This document shows positions 17,144 through 26,577 of a stretch of DNA of 64,000 nt, one piece after another; position 1 is the stretch's first letter; every line of letters begins with the position of its first letter. This stretch comes from Microbacterium natoriense. GTDB taxonomy: Bacteria; Actinomycetota; Actinomycetes; Actinomycetales; Microbacteriaceae. The DNA is taken from positions 1,302,001 to 1,366,000 of the forward strand of contig NZ_JAUSXV010000001.1 in assembly GCF_030816295.1 (NCBI RefSeq). Reading direction: 5' to 3'. The translations under genes were made by a program, and so were the position numbers. The notes under the pieces were generated by a model. The model was given only the letters and a program-made list of their open reading frames with translations. It was not told the origin of the DNA and searched no databases.

Positions 17144-18850
17144 CTATCTCTGCGCAGGCAGCACGTGCTCCCCGGTCTTGTCCGTCGCGAGCGACAGAGA
17201 CGAGATGTACTGCGTCTCGCCGTCGGGCCCGGGGACGGCTGACGCGATCATGTCTGGCCGCTCGAACTCGATGCCGGTCGCGAGGTCCATCAAGCGTTCG
17301 TCGCTGGGGTTGCCGTCATCGTCGAGCATCGGCAGATCGATGCCGTCGTCGGTGCGCCGCAGGTAGTAGCGGCCCTTCGTGATGATCGCCATCACGGGAG
17401 TCGCGACGAACGCGATCAGCACGGCGAACATCGGCGAGAAGGGCTGGACGCCCGGCCCGAACGCTCCGAAGAACATCGCGATCGAGATGCCGCCGGATAG
17501 AGCGAGCGAGACGACGCCGACCGGGTTCCACGCATAGAGCATGCCGCGGCGGAACTCGGGCTGCTTGGGCGACAGCTTCAGCAGGTATTTGTTGATCGCG
17601 ATGTCGGTCGCCACCGTCACGATCCACGCCATTCCGAGGTTCGCGTAGAAGCCCAGGATGGTGTTGAGGAAGTCGAACATGTTCGATTCCATGAGGATCA
17701 GCGCGATCGCGAGGTTCACCAGGACGAAGATCATGCGGCCGGGGTAGGTCTTGGTGATGCGCGTGTAGGAGTTGGTCCAGGCGAGCGACCCGGAATATGC
17801 GTTCGTGACGTTGATCTTGATCTGGGAGATCACCACGAGGATGACCGCGAGCGTCATCGCGAGCCAGCCGGGCATCATCTGCTCGTAGATCCCGAGGAAC
17901 TGGTGCACGGGTTCGTTCGCCGTCGCCGCGGCCTCGGGGTCGAGACTCGCGATGAGGTAGACCGCGAGGAAGAGGCCGATCGCCTGCTTGAGAGCGCCGA
18001 AGATCACCCAGCCGGGACCCGCGAGGATGACCGCGCCCCACCACCGGCGTCGGTTCGCCTCGGTCTTGGGAGGCATGAACCGGAGGTAGTCGATCTGCTC
18101 GGCGATCTGGGCGATCAGCGAGAGGCAGACGCCCGCGGCGAGCATGACCGAGGACAGCGAGAGCGAGCCGTCGCCCTGTCCCTTGAAGTCGAAGAACTCG
18201 CCGACCGACGAGGGGTTGGCGATGACCAGGTAGGCGAACGGGATCACCATCAGGATCAGCCACAGCGGTGTGGTCCACACCTGCAGCTTCGAGAGCGCGC
18301 GCATGCCGTAGATCACGAGGGGGATCACGAGGATCGTCGAGACCGCGTAGCCGATCCACACCGGGATTCCCAGCCCGAGCTGGAGGCCCTGCGCCATGAT
18401 CGATCCTTCGAGGGCGAAGAAGATGAACGTGAAGGTGGCGAAGATCACGTTCGTGATGACCGAGCCGTAGTAGCCGAAGCCGGAGCCTCGGGTGATCAGG
18501 TCGAGGTCGATGTTGTAGCGGGCGGCGTAGTAGGCGAGGGGGATGCCGGTGACGAAGATCACGACGGCGGCGACCGCGATGCCCAGGAGGGCGTTGATCG
18601 TGCCGTGCGTGATGCCGATGTTCGCACCGATCGAGAAGTCGGCGAGATAGGCGATGCCGCCCAACGCGCTGGTGGCGACGACCCCCGGACCCCACTTTCG
18701 GTACGAGCGCGGAGCGAAGCGCAGCGTGTAGTCCTCGAGGCTCTCCTTCGTCGCGGCCCTGGCGTCGGCGGAACCGCGGTCGTGGATGTCGGTGGGAGGA
18801 AGCGCCGGCGGCGCATCGTCGGTCGTCGGACGGGTGATCTCCGTGGTCAT
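17144..18850 (-). CDS. NCS1-family permease (purine/cytosine/allantoin type)
   Basis: 568 residues with about twelve membrane helices and the NCS1 layout: a soluble N-terminal lead ending LRFAPRSYRKWGPG, then ASALGGIAYLADFSIGANIG-type helix 1 (here TSALGG), and a long acidic C-terminal tail (about 500-568) after the last helix. NCS1 carriers import nucleobases, allantoin, hydantoins or vitamins by ion symport. It is divergent from ureABC across 342 bases, so a nitrogen compound that ends in urea (allantoin, purine) is an attractive but unproved substrate. ATG 18850 has GGAG upstream; the frame further upstream is not protein-like. Confidence 0.8.
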   Translation of the reverse strand: MTTEITRPTTDDAPPALPPTDIHDRGSADARAATKESLEDYTLRFAPRSYRKWGPGVVATSALGGIAYLADFSIGANIGITHGTINALLGIAVAAVVIFVTGIPLAYYAARYNIDLDLITRGSGFGYYGSVITNVIFATFTFIFFALEGSIMAQGLQLGLGIPVWIGYAVSTILVIPLVIYGMRALSKLQVWTTPLWLILMVIPFAYLVIANPSSVGEFFDFKGQGDGSLSLSSVMLAAGVCLSLIAQIAEQIDYLRFMPPKTEANRRRWWGAVILAGPGWVIFGALKQAIGLFLAVYLIASLDPEAAATANEPVHQFLGIYEQMMPGWLAMTLAVILVVISQIKINVTNAYSGSLAWTNSYTRITKTYPGRMIFVLVNLAIALILMESNMFDFLNTILGFYANLGMAWIVTVATDIAINKYLLKLSPKQPEFRRGMLYAWNPVGVVSLALSGGISIAMFFGAFGPGVQPFSPMFAVLIAFVATPVMAIITKGRYYLRRTDDGIDLPMLDDDGNPSDERLMDLATGIEFERPDMIASAVPGPDGETQYISSLSLATDKTGEHVLPAQR

Positions 18851-19192
18851 GCCCGGTCTCCGTTCGTCTCGGGGCGGGCGGACGCCGGGGCGCTGCCCAC
18901 GACGGCGTGGTGAGAATCGGCGGCGATCCGCACCCCTCGGGCGAACGACCTCGGGGAGCGGCCTCGACGCCGAGGGTGGTTCGCGCTCTCGTACCGGTGA
19001 GGGCGTGCTGCCAGTGTGGGCCCGCGCACCCGCGCCGCGATTTCGCCGGTGTTGCGATCGCGTTAACTCTTCTTCGGCCTGCCGCCAGTTCGCGCGGATC
19101 CGCATCCGGCGGCGGTCGCCGCCCCGTTTCCGGTGTGGCAGATTTCTTCCAGGCGCACGCTGCCGGGCGCCGGGAAGACGGAAGGAGCCGCG
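18851..19192. other. non-coding gap between NCS1 permease and ureA
   Basis: 342 bases without a supported gene. It holds the divergent promoters. I see GCGATCGC and GTTAAC close together near 19060-19070, and a GGCGGCG/CGCCGCC hairpin at 19108-19123 in the ureA leader. No clear operator or riboswitch was recognised. Confidence 0.5.
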
Positions 19193-19495
19193 GTGCATCT
19201 GACACCCGCTGACACGGAGAAGCTGCTCCTCGCGGTCGCCGGCATGGTCGCCCGTGACCGGCATGAGCGAGGGGTGCTCTTGAACCATCCCGAGACGGTC
19301 GCGCTGCTCTCGACCTGGGTCATCGAGCGCGCCAGAGAGGGCGCCGACGTGGCGGGGCTGATGGACGAGGGGCGCAAGGTCCTCACCCGAGCCGAGGTCA
19401 TGCCCGGCGTCCCCGAGATGCTGCACGACGTGCAGGTCGAGGCGACGTTCCCCGACGGGCGCAAGCTCGTGACGATCCATCATCCGATCGACTGA
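19193..19495 (+). CDS. ureA: urease gamma subunit
   Basis: 100 residues, the standard UreA length, starting [22 protein letters not shown], with [40 protein letters not shown] and the end TVHHP-like TIHHPID. It is a structural subunit of the nickel enzyme that splits urea to ammonia and carbamate. The GTG start at 19193 is set by GGAAGGAG upstream and by the family N-terminus. First gene of ureABCFGD. Confidence 0.97.
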   Translation: MHLTPADTEKLLLAVAGMVARDRHERGVLLNHPETVALLSTWVIERAREGADVAGLMDEGRKVLTRAEVMPGVPEMLHDVQVEATFPDGRKLVTIHHPID

Positions 19496-19506
19496 AGGCG
19501 GACTCC

Positions 19507-19863
19507 ATGAGCTCAGGCATCTCAGAAGGCCCCGGTGGGCTGCGCGTGCGCCCCGGCACGATCGAGCTGAATGCGGATCGCACCGCCGAGGAGCGCAGGA
19601 GCTTCGTGTTCGTCAACACCGGAGACCGCCCGATCCAGATCGGCTCGCACCTGCACCTCCCCGACGCGAACACCGCGCTGTCCTTCGACAGAGAGGCCGC
19701 CCACGGGTTCCGTCTCGACATCCCGTCCGGCACGTCCGAACGCTTCGAACCCGGTGCGTCGCGGGCGCTGGACGCCGTGGCGCTGCGCGGTGCGCGGCGC
19801 GTCCCCGGTCTGCAGCTCGCGCGCGCAGCCCATCCGCTCCTCGACGACCCGGAGGCCGACTGA
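19507..19863 (+). CDS. ureB: urease beta subunit
   Basis: 118 residues. Family marks include [33 protein letters not shown] (beta-type SHxH/FxxxN) and [19 protein letters not shown]. The usual SHYHF of UreB is here SHLHL. It starts 11 bases after ureA, and its stop TGA overlaps the ureC ATG (ATGATG context), so translation is coupled. Structural subunit of urease. Confidence 0.95.
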   Translation: MSSGISEGPGGLRVRPGTIELNADRTAEERRSFVFVNTGDRPIQIGSHLHLPDANTALSFDREAAHGFRLDIPSGTSERFEPGASRALDAVALRGARRVPGLQLARAAHPLLDDPEAD

Positions 19864-21566
19864 TGGTGCACATCGACAGGGAGCGCTATGCCGCCATCTA
19901 CGGTCCGACCGCGGGCGATCAGGTGCGGCTGGGCGACACCGACCTCTGGATCGAGATCGAGGAAGACCTGACCGCGGGCGGTGAGGAAGCCGTCTTCGGC
20001 GGCGGCAAGTCGATCCGCGAATCCATGGCGCAGTCCACGCGCACGCGGGCGGAGGGTGCTCTCGACACGGTCATCACGAACGTGATCATCCTGGAATGGT
20101 GGGGCATCATCCGCGCCGACGTCGGGATCCGCGACGGCCGGATCGTCGCGCTCGGCCGCGCCGGGAACCCCGACATCGCCGACGGGGTGGATCCCCGCCT
20201 CATCATCGGGCCGTCCACCGACGTGATCGCGGGGGAGGGCCGCATCCTGACCGCCGGGGCGATCGACTCGCACGTGCACCTGCTCTCGCCGTCTCAGGTG
20301 CACGAGGCGCTCGCGACCGGCATCACCACGATCGTCGGCGGAGGCACGGGTCCCTCGGAGGGCTCGAAGGCGACCACGGTCACGCCCGGAGCGTGGCACC
20401 TCGCCACGATGCACCGGTCGCTGGATGCTCTGCCCGTCAACTTCCTGCTGCTGGGCAAAGGCAACACGGTCTCGGCCGAAGCGCTCGCCGAGCAGGCGCG
20501 GGCGGGGGCCGCGGGCTTCAAGGTGCACGAGGACTGGGGCTCGAGTCCGGCCGCGATCGATGCGGCTCTGAGAGCAGCCGACGATTGGGGCCTCCAGGTC
20601 GCGCTGCACTCCGACTCGCTCAACGAGACGGGATACGTCGAGTCCACCGTGGCCGCGATCGCCGAGCGCTCGATCCACGCCTTCCACGTCGAGGGCGCGG
20701 GCGGCGGTCACGCCCCCGACATCCTCGCGATCGCGTCTTTGCCGTATGTGATCCCCGGCTCGACGAATCCGACCCTGCCGCACACCGTGAACACGGTGGC
20801 GGAGCACCTCGACATGCTGATGGTCTGCCACCATCTCAACCCCGCCGTGCCCGAGGATCTCGCCTTCGCGGAATCGCGGATCCGCGGCACGACGATCGCC
20901 GCCGAAGACATTCTGCACGACATGGGCGCGCTGTCGGTGACCTCCTCCGACGCGCAGGCGATGGGCCGCATCGGCGAGGTCATCACCCGCACCTGGCAGG
21001 TCGCGCACGTCATGAAGGCGCGCCGAGGGTCGCTCGGCACATCGCTCCCCGCCGACAACGAACGCGCGCGTCGCTACGTCGCGAAGTACACCATCAATCC
21101 GGCGGTCGCCCACGGCATCGACCACGAGGTCGGATCGATCGAGGCCGGCAAGCTCGCGGATCTGGTGCTGTGGGATCCCGCCTTCTTCGGCATCCGCCCT
21201 GCGGTCGTGATCAAGGGCGGCGGCATCGTGTGGGCCGCGCTCGGCGATCCGAACGCGTCGATCCCCACACCGCAGCCCGTGCTCATGCGACCGGCGTTCC
21301 TCGCCGCGGCCGGAGCCGAGCACTCGGTGACCTTCGTGTCGCCGGCCGCGCTCGACGCCGGGCTGGCGGATGAGCTCGGCCTGCGACGTCGGCTGATGGG
21401 CGTTCGTCCGACCCGCGGCATCGGCAAGGCCGACATGCGCAACAACGACGCGCTGCCGAGGATCGACATCGATCCCGACACGTTCCGCATCGACATCGAC
21501 GGCGAAGAGGTGCACCCGGCGCCGGCGTCGATCCTTCCGCTCGCGCAGCTCTACTCGATGTTCTGA
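19863..21566 (+). CDS. ureC: urease alpha (catalytic) subunit
   Basis: 567 residues, normal length. It holds the di-nickel site: the His pair in [13 protein letters not shown], the carbamylated Lys220 in GFKVHEDWG, and His residues in [10 protein letters not shown] and [12 protein letters not shown]. The mobile-flap MVCHHLNP carries Cys322 and His323. The beginning [18 protein letters not shown] is characteristic. All catalytic residues that can be judged are present, so the enzyme should be active once nickel is loaded by UreDFG. Confidence 0.97.
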   Translation: MVHIDRERYAAIYGPTAGDQVRLGDTDLWIEIEEDLTAGGEEAVFGGGKSIRESMAQSTRTRAEGALDTVITNVIILEWWGIIRADVGIRDGRIVALGRAGNPDIADGVDPRLIIGPSTDVIAGEGRILTAGAIDSHVHLLSPSQVHEALATGITTIVGGGTGPSEGSKATTVTPGAWHLATMHRSLDALPVNFLLLGKGNTVSAEALAEQARAGAAGFKVHEDWGSSPAAIDAALRAADDWGLQVALHSDSLNETGYVESTVAAIAERSIHAFHVEGAGGGHAPDILAIASLPYVIPGSTNPTLPHTVNTVAEHLDMLMVCHHLNPAVPEDLAFAESRIRGTTIAAEDILHDMGALSVTSSDAQAMGRIGEVITRTWQVAHVMKARRGSLGTSLPADNERARRYVAKYTINPAVAHGIDHEVGSIEAGKLADLVLWDPAFFGIRPAVVIKGGGIVWAALGDPNASIPTPQPVLMRPAFLAAAGAEHSVTFVSPAALDAGLADELGLRRRLMGVRPTRGIGKADMRNNDALPRIDIDPDTFRIDIDGEEVHPAPASILPLAQLYSMF

Positions 21567-21572
21567 GCCGTC

Positions 21573-22259
21573 ATGCTGCCGTACCCGCTGCCCTCGACCA
21601 GCATCGCGATGCTGCTGGCCGACGCGCGCCTGCCCTCCGGCGGACACGCCCACTCGGCGGGCGTCGAGCCGGCGCTGCGCGCCGGCATGGATCCGGCTCA
21701 GATCCCCGCTCTCCTGCACACCCGGGCATGGACCGGCTCGCTGGTGGATGCCGGCACGGCGGTGGTCGCGCGCCATCTCGCGCTCACGGCCGACGCCGAC
21801 GCGCTCACCGCCGCGGAGACGGCCTGGGCTGCGCGTACGCCGTCACCTGCGCAACGGGACGCCGCCAGGGTGCTCGGCCGCGGGCTGCTGCGCCTCGGCA
21901 CGCACCTCTGGCCCGAATCGCACCCCCTCGCCTCGCTCGGACGTCGCCCGACCCCCGCGCCTCGAGCGGTGGTGCTCGGCGTCATCGCCGCGGAGGCGGG
22001 CATGGACCCGCTCGACCTGTGCCGAACCGTCGTCTACGACGATGCGGCGAGCGCCGCCGCAGCCGTGCTCAAACTCGAACCGGGTGATCCGGCCGCCGCG
22101 AGCGTATGGGTCGCGCACACCTGCGCGGCGGTCGACGACGCGCTCCGGCCGATCTCCGAGCTCACAGACCCCCGCGACATCCCCGTCGCCGGTGCCCCCG
22201 AATCCGAGCAGTGGGCCGAGTCCCACGCGCTCCTGACGCAAAGGTTGTTCCGTGCCTGA
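21573..22259 (+). CDS. ureF: urease accessory protein UreF
   Basis: 228 residues, largely helical and Ala-rich as usual for UreF. Recognisable parts are [23 protein letters not shown] at the N-terminus (family: DSxxPxGxFxHSxGxE) and [22 protein letters not shown] segments later. UreF links UreD-urease with the GTPase UreG and controls fidelity of nickel insertion. It starts 6 bases after ureC and overlaps ureG by 8 bases. Confidence 0.92.
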   Translation: MLPYPLPSTSIAMLLADARLPSGGHAHSAGVEPALRAGMDPAQIPALLHTRAWTGSLVDAGTAVVARHLALTADADALTAAETAWAARTPSPAQRDAARVLGRGLLRLGTHLWPESHPLASLGRRPTPAPRAVVLGVIAAEAGMDPLDLCRTVVYDDAASAAAAVLKLEPGDPAAASVWVAHTCAAVDDALRPISELTDPRDIPVAGAPESEQWAESHALLTQRLFRA

Positions 22260-23007
22260 AACGCATTCTCCCGTCCGCGCCCTCCGACTCGGCGTCGCCG
22301 GCCCTGTCGGCACCGGCAAGTCCTCGCTGATCGCGACGCTCTGCCGCGCCCTGAGCGAAGATCTGCGCCTCGGCGTCATCACGAACGACATCTACACCGA
22401 CGAGGATGCACGCTTCCTCCGTTCCGAGGGAGTGCTCGAGCCGGAACGCATCCGCGCGGTCGAGACCGGCGCATGCCCGCACACCGCGATCCGCGATGAC
22501 GTCACCGCGAATCTCCTCGCTGCCGAGGACCTCGAGCGCGACTTCGCTCCGCTCGACGTGGTGATCATCGAATCAGGCGGCGACAACCTCACCGCGACGT
22601 TCTCACCGGCGCTCGTCGACGCGCAGCTCTTCGTCCTGGATGTCGCCGGAGGCGGCGATGTCGCACGCAAGGGCGGGCCGGGCATCGCCCGCGCCGATCT
22701 GCTGGTGGTCAACAAGACCGATCTCGCCCCCTATGTGGGCGTCGACGTCCCGCAGATGGTGGCGGATGCCGAGAGCGCCCGCGAGGGCAGGGCCGTGCTC
22801 GCGCTGTCGCGCACGGATGCCTCGGCGATCTCCACGCTCCGCCAGTGGGTGCTCGACATCCTCGCTGCGCACAGGTCGGGGACGCACACGCCGGTCGACC
22901 CCGGTCCCATGGCACCGCACAGCCACTCCGACGAGGAGGGCGGCTGGTTCGTGCACACGCACGACGAAGACACGCACACGCACACCCACGCCGACGCCTC
23001 GCACTGA
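22252..23007 (+). CDS. ureG: urease accessory GTPase UreG with histidine-rich C-terminal tail
   Basis: 251 residues. UreG drives nickel insertion by GTP hydrolysis: P-loop [11 protein letters not shown] (about 18-28), [10 protein letters not shown], the metal-binding [11 protein letters not shown] (Cys-Pro-His), [13 protein letters not shown], and [10 protein letters not shown] for guanine. The core ends near residue 215; an extra acidic/histidine tail of about 29 residues has eight His in HSH, HTH and THTHTH patterns. Such tails in other metallochaperones bind nickel. ureE is missing from this operon, so the tail may take over storage or delivery of nickel. Confidence 0.93.
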   Translation: MPETHSPVRALRLGVAGPVGTGKSSLIATLCRALSEDLRLGVITNDIYTDEDARFLRSEGVLEPERIRAVETGACPHTAIRDDVTANLLAAEDLERDFAPLDVVIIESGGDNLTATFSPALVDAQLFVLDVAGGGDVARKGGPGIARADLLVVNKTDLAPYVGVDVPQMVADAESAREGRAVLALSRTDASAISTLRQWVLDILAAHRSGTHTPVDPGPMAPHSHSDEEGGWFVHTHDEDTHTHTHADASH

Positions 23008-23025
23008 CCGGGAGCCTGTGCACCC

Positions 23026-23775
23026 GTGTCCGCCGCCGTCACGACGATCGAGGTCGATGCCGCCGAGCATCGCGCCTCGGTGCGCCTGAGCACCGCGCAG
23101 CTCGCTCCGCGCCTGATCTCGCGCTCGTCGCGCGCCGCGAGCGTCGCACTGGTCGCAGCCGGCGCACTGCTCCTCCCCGGAGACCAGGTCGCGATCCGCA
23201 TCCGTGTGGGAGCCGGGTGCCTGCTGCGGCTGGAGGACATCGGCGGCACGGTGGCGTACGGCGGCCGGCCGGAGCGCTCTCGATGGGTCGCCGACATCGA
23301 GCTGGAAGAGGGCGCGGCGCTCGTGTGGGCGGCGAAGCCGCTGATCGTCGCGGACGGCGCAGAGGTGGTGCGCACGACGCGCGCCCGGATCGCCGACAGC
23401 GCCGCTCTGCTCATCCGCGAGACCACCGTGCTCGGACGCAGCGGCGAGCGCGGCGGCACGATCCGCTCGCGCACCATGGTGGATCGGGGCCGGCATCCGC
23501 TCCTCGCCGAAGGCCTGCACGCTTCGGGCGCGGCACCGCAGCCGGGAGTGCTCGGCGCGCACAGCGTGTTCGACGCCGTCGTCCTCGCCGGAATCCGTCC
23601 GGTCGTCCAGACGCCGGGCACGATGATGCTGGAGGGACCGGGAGCGGTCTCGAGGCATCTCGGTTCGCACACCCATGAGAGTCCGCTCGGAGCGCTTTCG
23701 CACCGCTGGACCGACGAGCTCGCGGCAGCGTGGGCCGCACGACAGGAGAACACCTATGACCCTGCTCACCGTTGA
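23026..23775 (+). CDS. ureD: urease accessory protein UreD (UreH)
   Basis: 249 residues. UreD scaffolds the apo-urease complex and carries nickel through a tunnel to UreC. Conserved pieces are LLPGDQVAIRIRVGAGCLLRLED, the LLIRETTVLGRSGERGG region and DAVVLAGIRP. GTG 23026 has GGGAG about 11 bases upstream and lies 18 bases after ureG. Its end overlaps the nickel permease start by 20 bases, tying nickel uptake to urease maturation. Confidence 0.9.
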   Translation: MSAAVTTIEVDAAEHRASVRLSTAQLAPRLISRSSRAASVALVAAGALLLPGDQVAIRIRVGAGCLLRLEDIGGTVAYGGRPERSRWVADIELEEGAALVWAAKPLIVADGAEVVRTTRARIADSAALLIRETTVLGRSGERGGTIRSRTMVDRGRHPLLAEGLHASGAAPQPGVLGAHSVFDAVVLAGIRPVVQTPGTMMLEGPGAVSRHLGSHTHESPLGALSHRWTDELAAAWAARQENTYDPAHR

Positions 23776-24754
23776 GAGCACGCCGCGGCTCGCTCGGCCG
23801 TCGACCGCGATCGTGCTCGTCGCGGCCCTGCATGTCCTGGGCTGGGGGACTCTTCTGCTCACGGCGGCGGTCGCCGCACCCGACGGCGCCGCGAACGGCC
23901 TGCTCGCCACCGGCCTCGCCGCGTACGCGCTCGGGCTGCGGCACGCGTTCGACGCTGATCACATCGCCGCGATCGACAACACGACCCGTCGCCTGCTCGA
24001 GCGGGGCCTGCCCGCGCGGAACGTCGGCACCTGGTTCGCCCTCGGTCACTCGACGGTGGTGTTCGGCCTGTCGGTCGTGCTCGCCTGGGGGGCGGCGTCG
24101 GTCGCGGGCGCCCTCGCCCAGGACACCTCGCTGCTGCATCAGATCACCGGAGTGTGGGGCCCTTCGATCTCCAGCGCCTTCCTCCTGCTGCTGGCCGCGC
24201 TCGGCATCGGCGCTCTCCTCTCCCGTCGCCGCGGCGGGCTTCCGGGCGGACCGGTGTGGCGGGCGCTGTCGAGTCTGGAAGGCACGGTCGATCGCCCGAG
24301 CCGGATGTTCGGCGTCGGGCTGCTCTTCGGTCTCGGCTTCGACACGGCCACCGAGATCGGCCTTCTCGCGCTCGCCGGCACCGCCGCGGCGACCGCCCTT
24401 CCGTGGTGGCTCGTGCTGGCGCTGCCCGTGATCTTCGCGGCCGGCATGACGGCCCTCGACACCGCGCAGGCCGCCGTCGCACATCGGGCCTACTCCTTCC
24501 CCGATCGCGAGCGCCGCACGCTCAGCGGATACGCGACCTGGATGGCTCTGATCTCGGTCTCCGTCGCCGTGGTCGTCGCACTCGTGCAGCTGTCGGGCGT
24601 CGCGAGCGAGCTGTGGGGCTGGCAGGGTCCGACCGCCTGGCTGTCCGGGCTCGCGATCGACGATCTGGGGATCTGGCTGACGGCCGCGCTGCTGATCACC
24701 TGGTTGAGCCTGCTCGCCGTCACAGCCGTGCGCGCGAGATCCGCGCGCCGCTGA
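23756..24754 (+). CDS. NiCoT-family nickel/cobalt permease
   Basis: 332 residues with about eight helices and the full NiCoT signature set: LRHAFDADHIAAIDNTTR (HX4DH), FALGHSTVVFGLSV, LLFGLGFDTATEIGLLAL, and AAGMTALDTAQ (GMxxxDTxD-like, last Asp replaced by Gln). These single-subunit carriers (HoxN, NixA) import nickel with high affinity. Overlap with ureD and position as last gene of the urease operon argue for nickel. A hairpin terminator follows at 24766-24795. Confidence 0.9.
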   Translation: MTLLTVESTPRLARPSTAIVLVAALHVLGWGTLLLTAAVAAPDGAANGLLATGLAAYALGLRHAFDADHIAAIDNTTRRLLERGLPARNVGTWFALGHSTVVFGLSVVLAWGAASVAGALAQDTSLLHQITGVWGPSISSAFLLLLAALGIGALLSRRRGGLPGGPVWRALSSLEGTVDRPSRMFGVGLLFGLGFDTATEIGLLALAGTAAATALPWWLVLALPVIFAAGMTALDTAQAAVAHRAYSFPDRERRTLSGYATWMALISVSVAVVVALVQLSGVASELWGWQGPTAWLSGLAIDDLGIWLTAALLITWLSLLAVTAVRARSARR

Positions 24755-24765
24755 ACCGTTCGTCG

Positions 24766-24795
24766 CGCGGGTCGCCACCGGGCCGGCGACCCGCG
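24766..24795 (+). terminator. hairpin terminator of the urease operon
   Basis: A perfect 11-bp stem CGCGGGTCGCC / GGCGACCCGCG with an 8-base loop starts 12 bases after the nickel-permease stop. No T run follows, as is common in high-GC actinobacteria. Confidence 0.6.
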
Positions 24796-24823
24796 TCGGG
24801 GCGGCAGGTGAGAAACTGGAACG

Positions 24824-26128
24824 ATGAGCACCATCGAGGCAGACCTGATCGCCCCGCTGACCGATGCCGAGGTGCAGCGGATCCGCGAGGACTTCCCGAT
24901 CCTCCGCACCGAGGTGAACGGGCATCCGCTCGCATATCTCGACTCCGGGGCCACCTCGCAGCGTCCGCTCGCGGTGCTCGACGCCGAGCGTGCATTCGCG
25001 ACCGGCATGAACTCCGCCGTGCATCGTGGCGCGCACACCCTGGCCGCCGAGGCGACCGAGCTGTTCGAAGATGCCAGGGCCTCGGTCGCGCGCTTCGTCG
25101 GCGCGGACGACGACGAGATCGTCTGGACCTCCAACGCGACCGAAGCCGTCAACCTCGTGGCCTACGCCCTGTCGAACGCCTCTCTGGGCCGCGGCGGCGC
25201 GGCATCCGAATCGCTGCGGCTGGGCCCAGGCGACGAGATCGTCACGACCGAGATGGAGCATCACGCGAATCTCATCCCCTGGCAGGAGCTCGCCGCCCGC
25301 ACCGGGGCGACCCTGAAGGTGATCCCTCTCGACGACCAAGGGGCGCTGCGCCTCGACGCCGCCGCAGAGCTCATCACGGCGCGCACGCGGCTCGTGGCGT
25401 TCACGCACGTGTCGAACGTGCTCGGCGTGATCAACCCGGTGGCAGAGCTCGTCGGCCTCGCGCGGAAGGCCGGCGCCCTCGTCCTGCTCGACGCCTGCCA
25501 ATCGGCTCCGCATCTGCCGCTGGACGTGAAGGCGCTCGACGTCGATTTCGCGGTGCTGTCCGGACACAAGATGCTCGGTCCGACCGGTATCGGCGCACTG
25601 TACGGTCGCCGCGCTCTGCTCGAGATCATGCCGCCCTTCCTCACCGGCGGATCGATGATCACCACGGTCACGACGACTACAGCCGAGTACCTCCCGCCGC
25701 CGCAGCGCTTCGAAGCCGGCACGCAGCGCGTGTCGCAGGCGATCGCGCTCGCCGCAGCTGTCGACTATCTCACTGCGGTGGGCATGCCGCGCATCGCCGC
25801 GCACGAAGCCGCCTTCGGCGCCCGCCTCGTCGATGGGCTCAGCGCGATCGACGGTGTGCGCGTGCTCGGCGCCGGCATCGATCTGCCGCGCGTGGGGCTG
25901 GCGAGCTTCGACGTCGACGGCATCCATTCGCACGACCTCGGGCAGTATCTCGACGATCTCGGAATCGCCGTGCGGGTCGGGCACCACTGCGCGCAGCCGC
26001 TGCACCGCCGGCTCGGCATCACCTCGTCCACGCGGGCGAGCACCTATCTGTACACGACGGACGCCGAGGTCGATGCCGTCATCGCCGGTGTCGCCGGTGC
26101 GATCGACTTCTTCCGGAGGGGCGCATGA
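24824..26128 (+). CDS. sufS: SufS-type cysteine desulfurase
   Basis: 434-residue PLP enzyme that takes sulfur from cysteine as a persulfide for Fe-S clusters. The PLP lysine is Lys249 in LSGHKMLGPTG and the persulfide cysteine is Cys389 in VRVGHHCAQPLHRR. EMEHHANLIPWQ and SNVLGVINPV are group II marks. It overlaps sufU by ATGA. No sufBCD genes are adjacent, although in actinobacteria sufSU often closes the suf operon; here the pair stands apart next to the urease genes. GAAACT lies 6 bases before ATG, a weak leaderless signal. Confidence 0.95.
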   Translation: MSTIEADLIAPLTDAEVQRIREDFPILRTEVNGHPLAYLDSGATSQRPLAVLDAERAFATGMNSAVHRGAHTLAAEATELFEDARASVARFVGADDDEIVWTSNATEAVNLVAYALSNASLGRGGAASESLRLGPGDEIVTTEMEHHANLIPWQELAARTGATLKVIPLDDQGALRLDAAAELITARTRLVAFTHVSNVLGVINPVAELVGLARKAGALVLLDACQSAPHLPLDVKALDVDFAVLSGHKMLGPTGIGALYGRRALLEIMPPFLTGGSMITTVTTTTAEYLPPPQRFEAGTQRVSQAIALAAAVDYLTAVGMPRIAAHEAAFGARLVDGLSAIDGVRVLGAGIDLPRVGLASFDVDGIHSHDLGQYLDDLGIAVRVGHHCAQPLHRRLGITSSTRASTYLYTTDAEVDAVIAGVAGAIDFFRRGA

Positions 26129-26565
26129 GCGATCTGCAGAATCTGTACCAGGAGCTCGTGCTCGATCACTCGCGCACCCCGCACGGCTTCGGTCTGCGCG
26201 ACGAGATCCGCGCGCAGTCGCATCAGCTGAATCCGACCTGCGGCGACGAGGTGACGGTGCAGGTGCATCGCGCCGCCGACGGCACCGTCGAGGCGATCGC
26301 CTGGGAAGGGCACGGATGCGCGATCTCGCAGGCATCCGCTTCGATGCTCGCCGATCTCGCCGAGGGGCTCACGGTCGAGGACCTCGAGGCTCGCATCGCA
26401 TCGTTCCGCGAGGCCATGCGCTCTCGCGGCAGGATCCAGCCCGACGAGGAGCTGCTCGGGGATGCCGCGGCCCTCGGAGGCGTGTCCAAGTACGTCGCGC
26501 GGGTGAAGTGCGCCATGCTCGCGTGGGTGGCCGCGGAGGACGCCCTGGCCAAGAGCACCGTCTGA
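26125..26565 (+). CDS. sufU: SufU sulfur acceptor / Fe-S assembly protein
   Basis: 146 residues of the IscU/SufU family. The three metal-binding Cys are in NPTCGDE (about 40), GHGCAISQASASM (about 66) and RVKCAMLAW (about 130). The Gram-positive insertion between the second and third Cys (about 18-20 residues more than IscU) marks it as the zinc-bound SufU that takes sulfur from SufS. Start ATG 26125 overlaps the sufS stop. Confidence 0.94.
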   Translation: MSDLQNLYQELVLDHSRTPHGFGLRDEIRAQSHQLNPTCGDEVTVQVHRAADGTVEAIAWEGHGCAISQASASMLADLAEGLTVEDLEARIASFREAMRSRGRIQPDEELLGDAAALGGVSKYVARVKCAMLAWVAAEDALAKSTV

Positions 26566-26577
26566 AAGGGGCGCCCG

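Noticed and set aside
19108..19123. ureA leader hairpin as a nickel or nitrogen riboswitch
   Set aside because: A single GC stem with 2-base loop is common in such DNA; no wider conserved fold could be drawn.
19398..21776. 792-codon minus-strand open frame
   Set aside because: Antisense to ureC and ureB, which have every catalytic residue.
23411..26335. 974-codon minus-strand open frame
   Set aside because: Antisense to the nickel permease, sufS and ureD; no protein-like motif.
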